Positions 54,076 through 64,000 of a stretch of DNA of 64,000 nt are shown in pieces. The DNA is taken from assembly GCA_964036195.1 (NCBI GenBank), contig OZ038450.1, forward strand, positions 7,690,701 through 7,754,700, in the 5' to 3' direction. How positions within the stretch are numbered: position 1 is the stretch's first letter; every line of letters begins with the position of its first letter. Source of the DNA: Sphaerolaimus hirsutus. Its lineage: Eukaryota; Nematoda; Chromadorea; Monhysterida; Sphaerolaimidae. Both the position numbers and the translations under genes were made by a program. The notes under the pieces were generated by a model, which was not told the origin of the DNA, ran no database searches, and worked only from the letters and a program-made list of their open reading frames with translations.

Positions 54076-54169
54076 CTGAGCACACATGGGGAGTTTCATT
54101 CAAAAAACGCATATATCCACAATTTTCAATTTTTGAAAATAGCATTTTAAAGTTTGACGATGGCCCGAC

Positions 54170-54795
54170 TAGGGTTGGCCGATGTTTTTTTTTTTTAAAC
54201 ATGACATCCGAAATGTTTTTTTTTTTTAAAAACATCGACCGAAATTTTTAGTACTAAGCACTAGGTATTTTGCAAAATTTTTGTGCGCAAGCGCGCAATT
54301 TCACACACAAATTGACATTGGTGGTTGTTTTCATTGGTTTTGTGGCATTTTTAGTATCAAAGTATCCATTTATATATGCTACCATGGGTTTATAAGCCGT
54401 CATATGTTGCTGTAGTATATAATATTGAGGTAATGTGCTTCCATGTACCTCCACAGTGTGTAAATTCACTCCCAAAGTAACAACCTCGTTTAATAACCTT
54501 GTTTGATCACTATTCCGTGCCAAACTTTACCTGAAGTCACGAACATTCGACTATAAGGCGATATACGAACGATATGTCGACGAAAAATGGATATTTTTGA
54601 CACAAACCACCACTTATAATGCTATCCCATGGCTCCACAGACATACTATGGTCATATATAACATCACAGAGTATTGCCACTGTCTGATATACCTATATAT
54701 GTTGACACAAGGTTATATCTGGGAGCTTTTAAAAAAAAACGTTTTTTATTTAAAAAAAACATCGAGTTAAAAAAAACGTTTTTTTTCCAACCCTA
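54170..54795. mobile_element. hAT-like TAGGGTTGGCCGATG element
   Basis: Ends TAGGGTTGGCCGATGTTTT and TTTTTTTCCAACCCTA, duplication GGCCCGAC at 54162-54169 and 54796-54803. Same family as 49813-51488. Confidence 0.8.
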
Positions 54796-54926
54796 GGCCC
54801 GACGGCGCTGTTTGGGCGACAAAGCTTGCTATGCACTTTTCAGATAGATCCAACATTTCTCTACAACTTTTGTAACCACAAACTTTGTTGGCCGGGAAAT
54901 ACACTCCTGGAAATATGTGTTTAGCC

Positions 54927-55359
54927 TAGGGTTCAAACGGGATCCCGATCCCGATCCCGGATCCCGTGAAATTCCGGGATTTAGCAGTCCCGATCCCGAT
55001 CCCGAAACTTTTCAAATCCGATCCCGATCCCGAGAAACTCCAAAGTCCGGGATCAGGATCCCGGAAAAAATAGTGGAAATTATCAAAAGTGAAAAAACGA
55101 CGTTGTTGCATGCAAAAATGTGAACGCAAACCCCCAGCGTTCATTTTATGCCACGTTTCTGGCATCCAACAGTGTTTTTAGACCTTTATGAACAACTGTG
55201 GATGCCAAAACATTGGCCAAAATCTCTATCCCAGGACCCCAATCCCGATCCCGAAAAAATGCCAATCCCGATCCCGTGATCCCAATCCCGGCCAATCCCG
55301 AAATCTCAAAAAAACAATCCCGATCCCGATCCCGAAAAGTCAATCCCGTTTGAACCCTA
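54927..55359. mobile_element. hAT-like GGGATC-array element, copy 5 of 5
   Basis: Same ends; duplication GTTTAGCC at 54919-54926 and 55360-55367. Confidence 0.85.
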
Positions 55360-55611
55360 GTTTAGCCCTTTGATTTTTTGGTTCAATGGCGAAAAAAACA
55401 TTTAATATGGGTGACTGAGGGGTGAGGGGGGATCTACAAAGGAGCTTTACATGCTGCCGATATGCATTTTGGTGCACCGTATTATTGAGGGAATCAAATT
55501 ATATCCAACTAAGATGCAACGTTTTTATTTAAACCTTAGAACACTACGGCCATACCTAAGCTCAAGTGTTCCCAACTACAACAGCCCCGATCTAAACACT
55601 GGCGAGATCAC

Positions 55612-55749
55612 CTGCGGCACACTGAGTCCGGGGTCGTGTTCGTGGGCGTGTCCGAGCTGGTCGACTAGGTGCTCGTAGATGACGTGCTTCTGCAGCAGCC
55701 ACGCGCTGTGGTTCGTCCCGTACGCGCACCGGTTGCACTGGAAACGCTT
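55612..55749 (-). CDS. Zinc-finger gene copy 3, exon C
   Basis: 46 codons after TCCCCGCAG and before GTGATC. Finger FQCNRCAYG to YEH and LVDQLGHAHEHDP. Phase 0. Confidence 0.8.
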
Positions 55750-56081
55750 CTGCGGGGAGAAAGCGCAGTGCACGACTCGGAATTAGAGCTAATCAAATCA
55801 AGGACAATTAGTATTGATAAAAGGAAGAATATCGCTAATAATTGGTATAAGAAGCACATATCATGCAGAAATAGCTAACAAAATCGGTAATAAGGCACAT
55901 AAACCAGTGATTTCAAAGGTTAAAACAAAACAAAAAATATGGAAATTATTTATTTTGAGCGCGAATTTAGCAAAAAAATTCTCAAAAATCGCAAATTTTT
56001 TCAAAGATAGCTAGATAGCTGGCCGATTTAGGAGGCAGCCCTGGTATTTAATGAGTAAGTATTTACAGTGAGTAAAGAAAC

Positions 56082-56195
56082 CTGTTTGTTGGTAGCAGCG
56101 TTGGCTGCGAGCCCACTGGGCGGCTGCTGGGGGGAAGCCACCTGCGCACCGGTCATGCCCAGAACTTCCGCTGCCGACGCGACTGCACCCACTTC
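56082..56195 (-). CDS. Zinc-finger gene copy 3, exon B
   Basis: 38 codons after GAACGCAG and before GTTTCT: EVGAVASAAEVLGMTG. Nearly identical to copy 4 exon B. Confidence 0.75.
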
Positions 56196-56280
56196 CTGCG
56201 TTCAAAATGTAAATAGCACGCACATAGTGGAAATCTGGGGAGCATTATAGGATGTCCGCCATTAAGCTCGGGAACATATG

Positions 56281-56912
56281 AAGGGTGTGCTTCTAAAAGT
56301 ACCGATCTACAATTTTTTCAAATGTGAGTTAGGACCATTTTTGGGGTCCCCATAAACATGCGCTTCAAAAAAATATATAATATGTGGGGGGTGCGAAATT
56401 CAATTTTGAGATATGGGGGGTCGAAAAAAGCAAAAAAAATCGCAAAATACGGTTTTTAAAATTTTAAAAGTACCGATCTACCAGCTTTTTCAGCTTTTGT
56501 GTCTTTAAAAGTACCGATCTACACACTTTTTTCAAAATTGTTCTTTTAAATGTACCGATCTGCACATTATTTTTTGTGCTTCTAAAAGTACCGATGTCAG
56601 ATCGGCGTCCGATTCAGCAAAAACTCCTTTTGTGCTTTAAAAAATACCGATCTACATGCTATTACCAATTTGTTCCTTTAAAATGTACTGTACTACAAAA
56701 ATATAATTCACTAAATTTTATATAGCTAGTGTTATGTGTATAATCAATGATTATACCCATGCATGTGGATACCCAACAATATGGCCGAAATACCCATACC
56801 CAAAATTCGCATACCCAATACCCATGTATGGGTATTGCATACTCCAAACTTTCAATTGCGATTATCTCAAAATCGATTTCTTGTAGATCGGTACTTTTAG
56901 AAGCACACCCTT
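56281..56912. mobile_element. Element with AAGGGTGTGCTTCTAAAAGT ends
   Basis: About 30-bp inverted ends, flanked on both sides by CATATG. The interior repeats TTTTAAAAGTACCGATCTAC several times in one orientation, then inverse at the right end. No transposase. Confidence 0.65.
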
Positions 56913-57294
56913 CATATGGAGTTGATTATTTTAAATTTTAAAGGTAATTAATTTGTATAATACATCAAACATCCAAATGTCACAAATTTGGCGAAGCCAT
57001 TCACAAACAATCTTCAACAAATTCCCATTTTTGAATGAAAAACGAAATGCTGACATTGGGGGACTGAGTTATTTGTGATGTGAGCGCACACAGCGCAGGC
57101 TCGCATGGCGTCTGTTACACCAGTTGCAAAAGAGTCACCCAAGCCACTTGAAAGAATCTGTTTTCCTGGAGTGAGTAACAATACCAAGTCATTTCTCATG
57201 TGAAAAACAGGCCCGCCAAAAAAGTTTGATGTCTTTTAATTCACATGTCGTCTCAATTTTCACCCTGTACAATTTTTCCCAAATCCAGGCTCAC

Positions 57295-57477
57295 CCGGTG
57301 GACTTGAGAGCGATGTGCGAGCAGCTCAGCGGCACTTTTGAAAGGGCCGCCCTGGCACGCGGGGCACAGGAACACGATCGAATCGTAGGGCACGTGCTTG
57401 AAGGCCAGGTGCAGGTCCAGCTGCTCGCGGCTGGCGAACTGCTCCACGCACTGGCGCTGCTCGCACGCGATGCCCAT
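57295..57477 (-). CDS. Zinc-finger gene copy 3, exon A
   Basis: 61 codons from MGIACEQRQC to SQVHR before GTGAGC. Both fingers intact. AACCAAG immediately precedes ATG, so a splice junction directly at the start codon is possible in this copy. Confidence 0.8.
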
Positions 57478-58606
57478 CTTGGTTAACAAAACTTGTCAGG
57501 GCACACCAACAGCAAGGATCCAAAGGTCAATATTTGTCTTCAGTCGATAGATCTAAAAATATTGGCACTTTGCCAACCGAGCGGCGGTATCCAAATCTCG
57601 GACACAGTCGTACCGCAGCAAAATGTTTCGACACTCAACAATCTAACATCTTTCGAGATGTTTCGACTGTCGGTGGCGCGCGATATTTGCAATGGATGTT
57701 TCCGCGTCTGGTGGTTTTTTGATGCGAATTACAAATGCGGTGCAGAAGAAAGGAACTTTTTCGATAATAAACCGATAATAATTTTGCTTGTGAACTGCGC
57801 CTAGGACGTGCGGTGGATAGTCGTTGGAGTTTATGTATCGGGTGGGCGCCAAGTAACCCACTTAAATTTGAATGTTGAATAACTTAATGTCAAGTCATAA
57901 ATGTCAATTGATCACGTTTTCTGTTGCTTCCCGTCTATTTGGTGGAATAGATCGTGAATGTGAACGAGTGAATGAATGTTCATCGTTGTCTGTATTTCTT
58001 GTCAAATTACATAAACCATGTTGTTCATTTGTCTGTGGCGCCCTTGCAGCCAGATGCGATTATTTTGGATGACGCCTTGGACTTTTTTCTTACGCTTCCC
58101 CATCACTAACAGTTTTTTACTTTCGTTAAATTTAAGGGTTTTTTTTAAATAATCTTAGAATTTTCATATTTTCGGTGGAAAATTTGCTATAAAAATTTTC
58201 CCACATTTTTTGTCTCAAGTATCTTTTGCCCAACCGAAATAAAGGTGCTGTGAGTGGAAAGCTGCTTGTATTTTAATAAACATTTATTTTTATTTACATA
58301 AAATATTAGGTAAAATATACATATGGAGGGAATTCAATGTGTTACCATGGTATCTGAATAAGTTGCCGGTTATTGGGGTGACTGCACATTCCGATGTTCT
58401 CATCAGTGATGCAAACTTCATTTAGCTTATATACTTTTTTTTGAAGTTAATCTCAGTTATCAGACACCGATGTAGTTAGGTTGACATCGTACTCTCTGTA
58501 TTTTTTCGACGCGTCCACGTATATTTTCATTGGGCTATTGTGTATAAATATTTATCGTCCATTGCCCGTCCCTGCAAATATAAGCTGGAATCAAATTGGT
58601 AATAAC
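57478..58606. other. Region upstream of copy 3
   Basis: Expected promoter side of copy 3. No gene recognised; frames at 57493-57861 look like chance. Confidence 0.4.
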
Positions 58607-59482
58607 TACGGTGTCAAAAAAATTTTTTACGGAAAACGGAAAGGTAAAAAATTTTCACTTTACGGAAAACGGAAAGGAAAAAAAATTTCTGCCGGAAAAC
58701 GGAAAACGGAAAGGTAAAAAATTTTCACTCTGGAAAACGGAAAGGTAAAAAAAAATTGTCGGCCAGAAAACGGAAAATGGAAAAATGAAATTCCGGAAAA
58801 CGGAAAACGGAAAGTGAAATTTTTACGGAAACGGAAAAAATAAAGTGAAATTTGCACGGTAATAGACAAATTTGCAGAAGGAAAATCTGCATGCAGGTTT
58901 GCCTGTTTGGCTTTGATTGTGGTAGCTGTACATTCTGCAACTATGGATCATGCCAGTGACTTCACTTGTAGTTCAAGCTTAACTGAACCAACACAAAAAT
59001 CATCAAAAGGTAGCAAAAATACACTACAACAACAATAAGAATTTAGCAAAAGTGAACTTTGATGTAACTGAACAGTAAAAAGTATACTAAGCGGACTGCA
59101 AAGTATGTGTCCAAAATTACTTTGTGTTTTTACAGATTTGGATACAGATAAAAATTATGAATGACAGAAGAACCTGGTAGTTAAAAACACCATAGTGGAA
59201 AAAGATAAATACAGATTGGAAAAACAATGGAAAAATGCCAGAAAACTGAAAATCAAGCCAGAAAATGGAAAAATGGCCTGGAAAAATGGAAACAAAAAGG
59301 TAAAGATTTTCAGCCAGAAAACGGAAAAATGGGCCGGAAAAGCGGAAACGGAAAGGTAAAAAATTTTCAGCTGCCGAAAATGGAAAATGGAAATGTAAAA
59401 CAAAATTTGGCTGCCGGGAAACGGAAAGGTAAAAAATTTTCCTGCAAAAAGGCGTAAACGGAAACGGAAATTTGACACCCTA
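58607..59482. mobile_element. hAT-like TTTTCCG-array element, second copy
   Basis: Ends TACGGTGTCAAAAAAATT and AATTTGACACCCTA; duplication GTAATAAC at 58599-58606 and 59483-59490. Filled with GGAAAACGGAAA-type words in one orientation. Confidence 0.8.
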
Positions 59483-59672
59483 GTAATAACATCTCAATTC
59501 AAGATTTTGTGTATTGGCCCAGCGCACAGTAGTTTTCACACGAAATTTCGAAAACTCATAAATGAGCTTTAAATGTGTTTGAGTTTTCCACAATGATTCA
59601 ATTTAAATCTTCGTCAACTGTAGTTTGCTCACATCCATCTGCTGCGATTTTTCAAAAAAGTGTAGGTACAAT

Positions 59673-61025
59673 TAGTGATGGAATGGCGCCATGGCGCCTG
59701 CGCCATTTGAGGGCGCTAAAGGGCGCCGCGCTATGGCGCTTTTTCCGTGGCGCCCTCTTGGCGCCTGGCGCCCTGCTTTAAAAGGGTGCCAAAAAGACGC
59801 CAGCAGGGTTTCAAGGTGAGTGCTGTAAAAATGTAAAAACCATGAAAAACGCATCCGTGGATGATCGAAATTTGCCAGAAAAATGAACGAACAGGTGCCG
59901 GTACCGCAAGTGGAAAAGTTAAGAGTGAAGGGTTAAGAGTTGAGTAAAATGATAAATGATAAGTTAAGAGTAAAGTTAAAAGTTAAGAGTTGAGTAAAAT
60001 CATTTGTCGTTTTACTCAACTCTTAACTCTTAACTTGTGTTGTGTGCACGGGAAACAGGGCTCACAGCGTGCTGAGTCCGTGGCACACAGGCAGGGATTC
60101 AGTTGAGTTTATGATGGATTGGCAAGTGGACCTTGAACAATAGGCAAAGCCAAGTTCACAGCGCCAACAACCAAGGATGGAGACATTGCATTTGAGATGT
60201 GGTGTCATTGTGCTTTTTGGTGGAACATCGCTCAACAACACAGGTCTCAAAGTCTTAGCATCTCATATTCATAGATGGTCACCCCCCGAAGGGGACATGA
60301 ATAATGAGGGAAACATCAACTGACCTGAACACCCAAGTAGTCACTACTCAAGATTGGTTGAAACATAAAAGTTAACGGTTCAGACCAAACACCCAAAACC
60401 CTATACAACTATGGGAATGCATGTTAATAGAATGTAGTGGCAGTACAACTACAACACTTGACTCATAACTTGTCATTTGTCATTTTACTCAACTCTTAAG
60501 TTTTAACTCTTACTTTCGGAACTGGCCCCTGGTGTGAGTGGGTGGAAATCTTTTGTGCAACAGTTCATCAGGTTCCAGCTCCGCAAGTGGAAAAGTTAAG
60601 AGTTAAAACATAAGAGTTGAGTAAAATTACAAATGGCGAGTTAAAAGTAAAGTTTAAGAGAAAAGTTAAAATTTAAAAGTTGAGTTAAGTTGGGTTAAAT
60701 GTTAAGAGTTAAATTAAAGGTTAAAAGTTGAGTTAAAAGTTGAGTCAAAGGTTAAAAGGTCAGTAAAGATATCAGATCTCGTTGCATTGTTGTGGTGAAT
60801 GTGTGTATTTACAGAGTGCTGTAGAAACACTTTTAGCACACGCAGGGTGTAGTATTATATGTACTTATTTATCCTGGCGCCATTGGCGCCTGGCGCCCTA
60901 TTTTTCAAATGGCGCCATGGCGCCCTCTTTCCGTGGCGCCCTAGGCGCCTGGCGCCTACTTTCCGAATGGCGCCATGGCGCCCTTGGCGTCTGGCGCCGT
61001 TTTTTCTGGCGCTTTTCCATCACTA
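59673..61025. mobile_element. hAT-like GGCGCC element with nested repeats
   Basis: Ends TAGTGATGGAATGGCGCC and GGCGCTTTTCCATCACTA; perfect duplication GGTACAAT (59665-59672 and 61026-61033). The middle holds AGTTAAGAGTTGAGT repeats (about 59920-60030 and 60480-60770), probably a second nested element. Confidence 0.8.
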
Positions 61026-61033
61026 GGTACAAT

Positions 61034-63002
61034 ATGTTGAGTTTGAACGACCGGAAGATCTATTTACGTTTAGAATCTTCAATAAATATGGATACCTATT
61101 TGTGGGGCTTCATGCGTGAAAGCAATGGTGTTAGAGGCTCAGGTCTAAGTTTGAGCAAATTTAGATGCAAAAATAATCGTTGATCGCGAACGTGTAATAA
61201 CGAGAACTTGGTGAACGCAATAAATAAAAAGAGTAGTGGGGTGGGTGGAGTTAGGGCCGCCAAGCGATTTTTTAAACTTAAGTCCAATTTTTTATCTGCA
61301 GTATCTTATCCCATTTTTCAAGCAAAAACCGATACCAAAATGTTTTGTGAATACATACCGTATTTCGTCGAATCAACCCCAAAGCAGAACACCAGAGTTG
61401 TTAGAACTTTTGAACTTTTTAAACAAGTGGTAAGCAATTCTCCCAACAGATTTGTAGGGGACGCCCTACCCTACACAAATCTGTAGGGAGAATTAAATCT
61501 GGCCCCTGGAGGTATTTCAGGGAAATACGATATGCACTGGGTAAAATGTAAGAATTTTGCGCGCAAGCACGCGGTTTAACAAAAAAATAATTGGGTTACT
61601 TGTTTTCATGGCTTTTGAAGCATATTTGATTTTGCAGCATTTAAATAAGCGTGTATGATTAATGTATCATTGTAAATATCAGATGTATTTAAAGCTGTCA
61701 ATCATTGTGGCAAGTATAAATAGTTCTGCTAAGTTCTCATCAGGGTTCATTTGTGTAAAATTCTTTTCACTAAAATTGTAGTAAAATTGTATAAAAATTG
61801 TATTTTAATTTCATATAATTTTTCAATTTTCCATTTTATTTTCATTTTATTTTTTTTAGTTCGTGACCGGGAATGGTTTTGTTGTATAAAAATAAAATAT
61901 GATGTGAAAATTGTAGTAAAATTGTATAAAAATTGTGATTTATTTTTTTATTCATGTTTCATTTTATTTTACTTTATTCTTCAATTTTCCATTTTATTTT
62001 TATTCTATTTTTTCTTAGATTTTGCCAACCCTGGTTCTCATCTCAAAAATATATATAGGTAGGTAAATGCATCCACATTCACCTCCAAAATGATTTAGCC
62101 AGTGTCAACAAAAATGTGCAATTTCTGAGGACAAAATTGCAAATGTTCTGTGAATTGTTGTACACACCGCAAATACCGTATAACAAATTAATTACTTTGA
62201 AAATTGAAGATAACCAACTTTTATGCTTTCTGAAGTAATTATATTACCACAGGTGACAAAACAGTACACTGGCTATCTTTTACCATACATCTTCGAATAT
62301 GATCCCAGCGGAGTTGATTTTTCATCAGAAATTTTTGAGGGGGAGTTAATTGAGGGTAGGAGGTATTCAAGGGGATATGGAATTCAACGGGATATTTATT
62401 CAAGAGGAGGAGTTTTTTCATCAGATTTTTTTTGTAAAATGCATGATTAATTTACTGCACAAATTGGATTTACCTAAATTGTTACATAAATTGTTTGTAG
62501 GAATGCAAATTCCATAATTCAATCGGTGGAATCAATGTTACTTGTGCTGCAAGAAAAAACCAACATAGACATGTTGGCATAATAGATACATGAAATAAAA
62601 TGTTTGTGTTTTTTTGTACACAAATAAGAGGGAGTTACTTGAGGGGAAGTTAGTTCTTCCTCACTCGGCTTACATGGGGAGTTATTCGAGCGGGGTTGTT
62701 TATTCAAGGGGTAGCTTTTAGTTTCATCTACCTATGTCACCCGAATGTGATTTCTAAGAAAAAGACTCAATTCGACTCGATCTTTAAGAGATTTCTTAAT
62801 AGATTTTTTCAATCTGTCAGCTAAATAGGTAGGTAAATAGATTGCTTTAAACAACCGTACGAGTGCCGGTTGGAGTCCCTTTTCCGATCCTATCAACCTG
62901 ACCTCATTTCCTTACTTGTTTGATGAAGAAGCAAAACGGTAAATTTGTGTGATAATCAACATTCACGTCACTCTACGCGAACTCGTCGCAGTTCACGTCA
63001 AT
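61034..63002. other. Intergenic, no gene before the receptor
   Basis: AT-rich; TATTCGAGGGGG words near 62330-62700 recur at about 3580-3620 and 33640-33690, so decayed transposon sequence is likely. Frames here have no recognisable domain. Confidence 0.4.
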
Positions 63003-63195
63003 ATGGCCGTCAACTGGACGCAAATCGGCTTTTTCATCGCTTACGCCGTGAGCGGCGTGGCCATGCTCTGCGCCGGGGTGTCCATCGCCCTGCCCGTGCT
63101 CTACCAGCGGGGGCTCAGGGTCAGGAAGGAATTTCTATTGCTGGCAATGTTGGCTGTTGCTGACGCTACGTTCAGTACTGGTTTCATTGCCGCCG
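63003..63195 (+). CDS. 7TM receptor, exon 1 (TM1-TM2)
   Basis: ATG begins MAVNWTQIGFF; residues 8-32 form TM1 (IGFFIAYAVSGVAMLCAG). A basic loop follows (YQRGLRVRKE), then TM2 (FLLLAMLAVADATFSTGF) with the TM2 Asp typical of rhodopsin-like receptors. The donor at 63196 (GTCAGC) leaves one base, matching the phase of exon 2. Without splicing a stop comes at 63222. Confidence 0.65.
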
Positions 63196-63656
63196 GTCAG
63201 CTTTTCGATACGTTTCTCTGCTGAGTGGTCACTTTTTACTGATTCAAGGGTCATTTCACGGGGGCTTATTCGTGGTGGGTGTTGGTATTTTGTCAGAAGT
63301 TTTCGCAAAGGGTTTTAGTAAAGAACAGGATTTCACAAACCTTAAATTGGTGATAAATGCGAGAAAACAGGATATATTTGGACATGTTCAACTTAGTCTA
63401 GGTATATAAAACTAGTCTACCTGGTTGGCTACCTCTGTGTAAAAAAAAGCTGCGATGCAAACTGACAGAATTAATATTTAGGTAGGTATTTATATAATGT
63501 ATATTGCATACATGATGTAAATACAGCACTCCATACACGGGGTATTTCGAAGGGGGGTTTATGTTTTCCTCAGCTCGCGCAGTCCTGGGTGTATTTCGAA
63601 TTCGAGTGGGTGCTGAATTCAAGGGGCATTTCGAGGAAATACGGTATGCGCTGCAG

Positions 63657-63781
63657 TGTTCTTGATTCGATCGAAATTCGCAGCCATCTACCGCATCCCG
63701 GTTTATTTGAAGGAGTTGGAGTCTGACAAGGTGACCAAGTTCTTCTGCTGGATGAAACCGCACAATCTTATCTGGGCATTT
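63657..63781 (+). CDS. 7TM receptor, exon 2
   Basis: After GCGCTGCAG; encodes FLIRSKFAAIYRIPVY, then FFCWMKPHNLIWAF up to GTGAGT. The Cys fits the conserved one at the top of TM3, and the end enters TM3. Phase 0 at the 3' side. Confidence 0.65.
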
Positions 63782-63936
63782 GTGAGTTGACGGTAACTGT
63801 GACGAACGTTTTGGAGCAAACTGTTTTAATTATCAAGTGTTCTTTTCAAAAAATGTTTAAAATGACTTTCAAAGTTTCCTGATTTTTCCGAAAATAATTG
63901 TCGAATCTTTGTTTTTCCACCAAAACGTAATTTCAG

Positions 63937-64000
63937 AGTGGTATACCCGCCTCGGGCATGCTGATGGCTTTGAGCGTGGACCGTCTGCTACTAGTCTGCT
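63937..64000 (+). CDS. 7TM receptor, exon 3 (cut by window end)
   Basis: After GTAATTTCAG: SGIPASGMLMALSVDRLLLV, the second half of TM3 with DR of the DRY-type motif. The LSVDRLL form is common in nematode rhodopsin-like chemoreceptor families such as srsx; assignment to a family is not possible from this fragment. Confidence 0.65.

Noticed and set aside
48899-55373. Long frames with FRDRDRD or NPDPDPE repeats
   Set aside because: They are translations of GGGATC arrays within hAT-like elements with clear ends and target duplications.
1-64000. BTB/POZ domain as in lola or mod(mdg4)
   Set aside because: No such sequence seen on either strand; the protein appears to start with fingers in exon A.

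Overview
This window is animal genomic DNA: spliced phase-0 exons with GT-AG borders, AT-rich introns, a BEL/Pao-type LTR element, many short DNA transposons, and the start of a 7TM receptor. The receptor resembles the divergent rhodopsin-like receptors common in nematodes, and I lean towards a nematode or another ecdysozoan. I cannot name the species.

The main content is four paralogous copies of one multi-exon C2H2 zinc-finger gene, which I do not recognise by name. Each copy has the same exon series, every exon beginning and ending in phase 0. A carries the ATG and two fingers, B is a linker, C has one finger, D is an acidic Ser/Gly/Asp linker, E is a basic linker, and F has two fingers. 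A terminal exon T then supplies two last fingers and the stop codon. Copy 1 (+, 1704-17945) and copy 2 (+, 22370-33342) are tandem. Copy 3 (-, 57477-41410) and copy 4 (-, 39739-37129) are tandem on the other strand, so the pairs converge. Copy 2 has one T exon and copy 3 has two. Copy 4 has none that I can find in the window.

Copy 1 is exceptional. After exon F it has a tandem array of 13 intact T exons (8096-17945), two T exons broken by inserted repeats, and two decayed relics. Each T exon has its own phase-0 splice acceptor and stop, so the array looks like a bank of alternative 3'-terminal exons that swap the last two zinc fingers. A short conserved motif (core GGGCGYGTGCTT) lies once in the intron before each of T1-T8. 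Its reverse complement lies alone at 7039-7064 in the intron between F and T1, and again after the array at 19066-19094. This is the layout of docking-site/selector RNA pairing known from mutually exclusive exon clusters such as insect Dscam. It would loop out the unused exons and bring F next to one chosen T exon. I consider this the best candidate for an undescribed system here.

Between and inside these genes lie many mobile elements. Twelve or so hAT-like elements have 8-bp target duplications I could read directly; several are filled with low-complexity subterminal arrays (GGGATC, GGCGCC, CACCGG, TTTTCCG). There are GTCAACT-rich MITEs, some with TA duplications, foldback elements, a split Tc1-like transposase, and a 5.6-kb BEL/Pao element (25017-30612) with 98.9% identical LTRs. 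That element lacks gag and reverse transcriptase. The last kilobase (63003-64000) holds the first three exons of the 7TM receptor.
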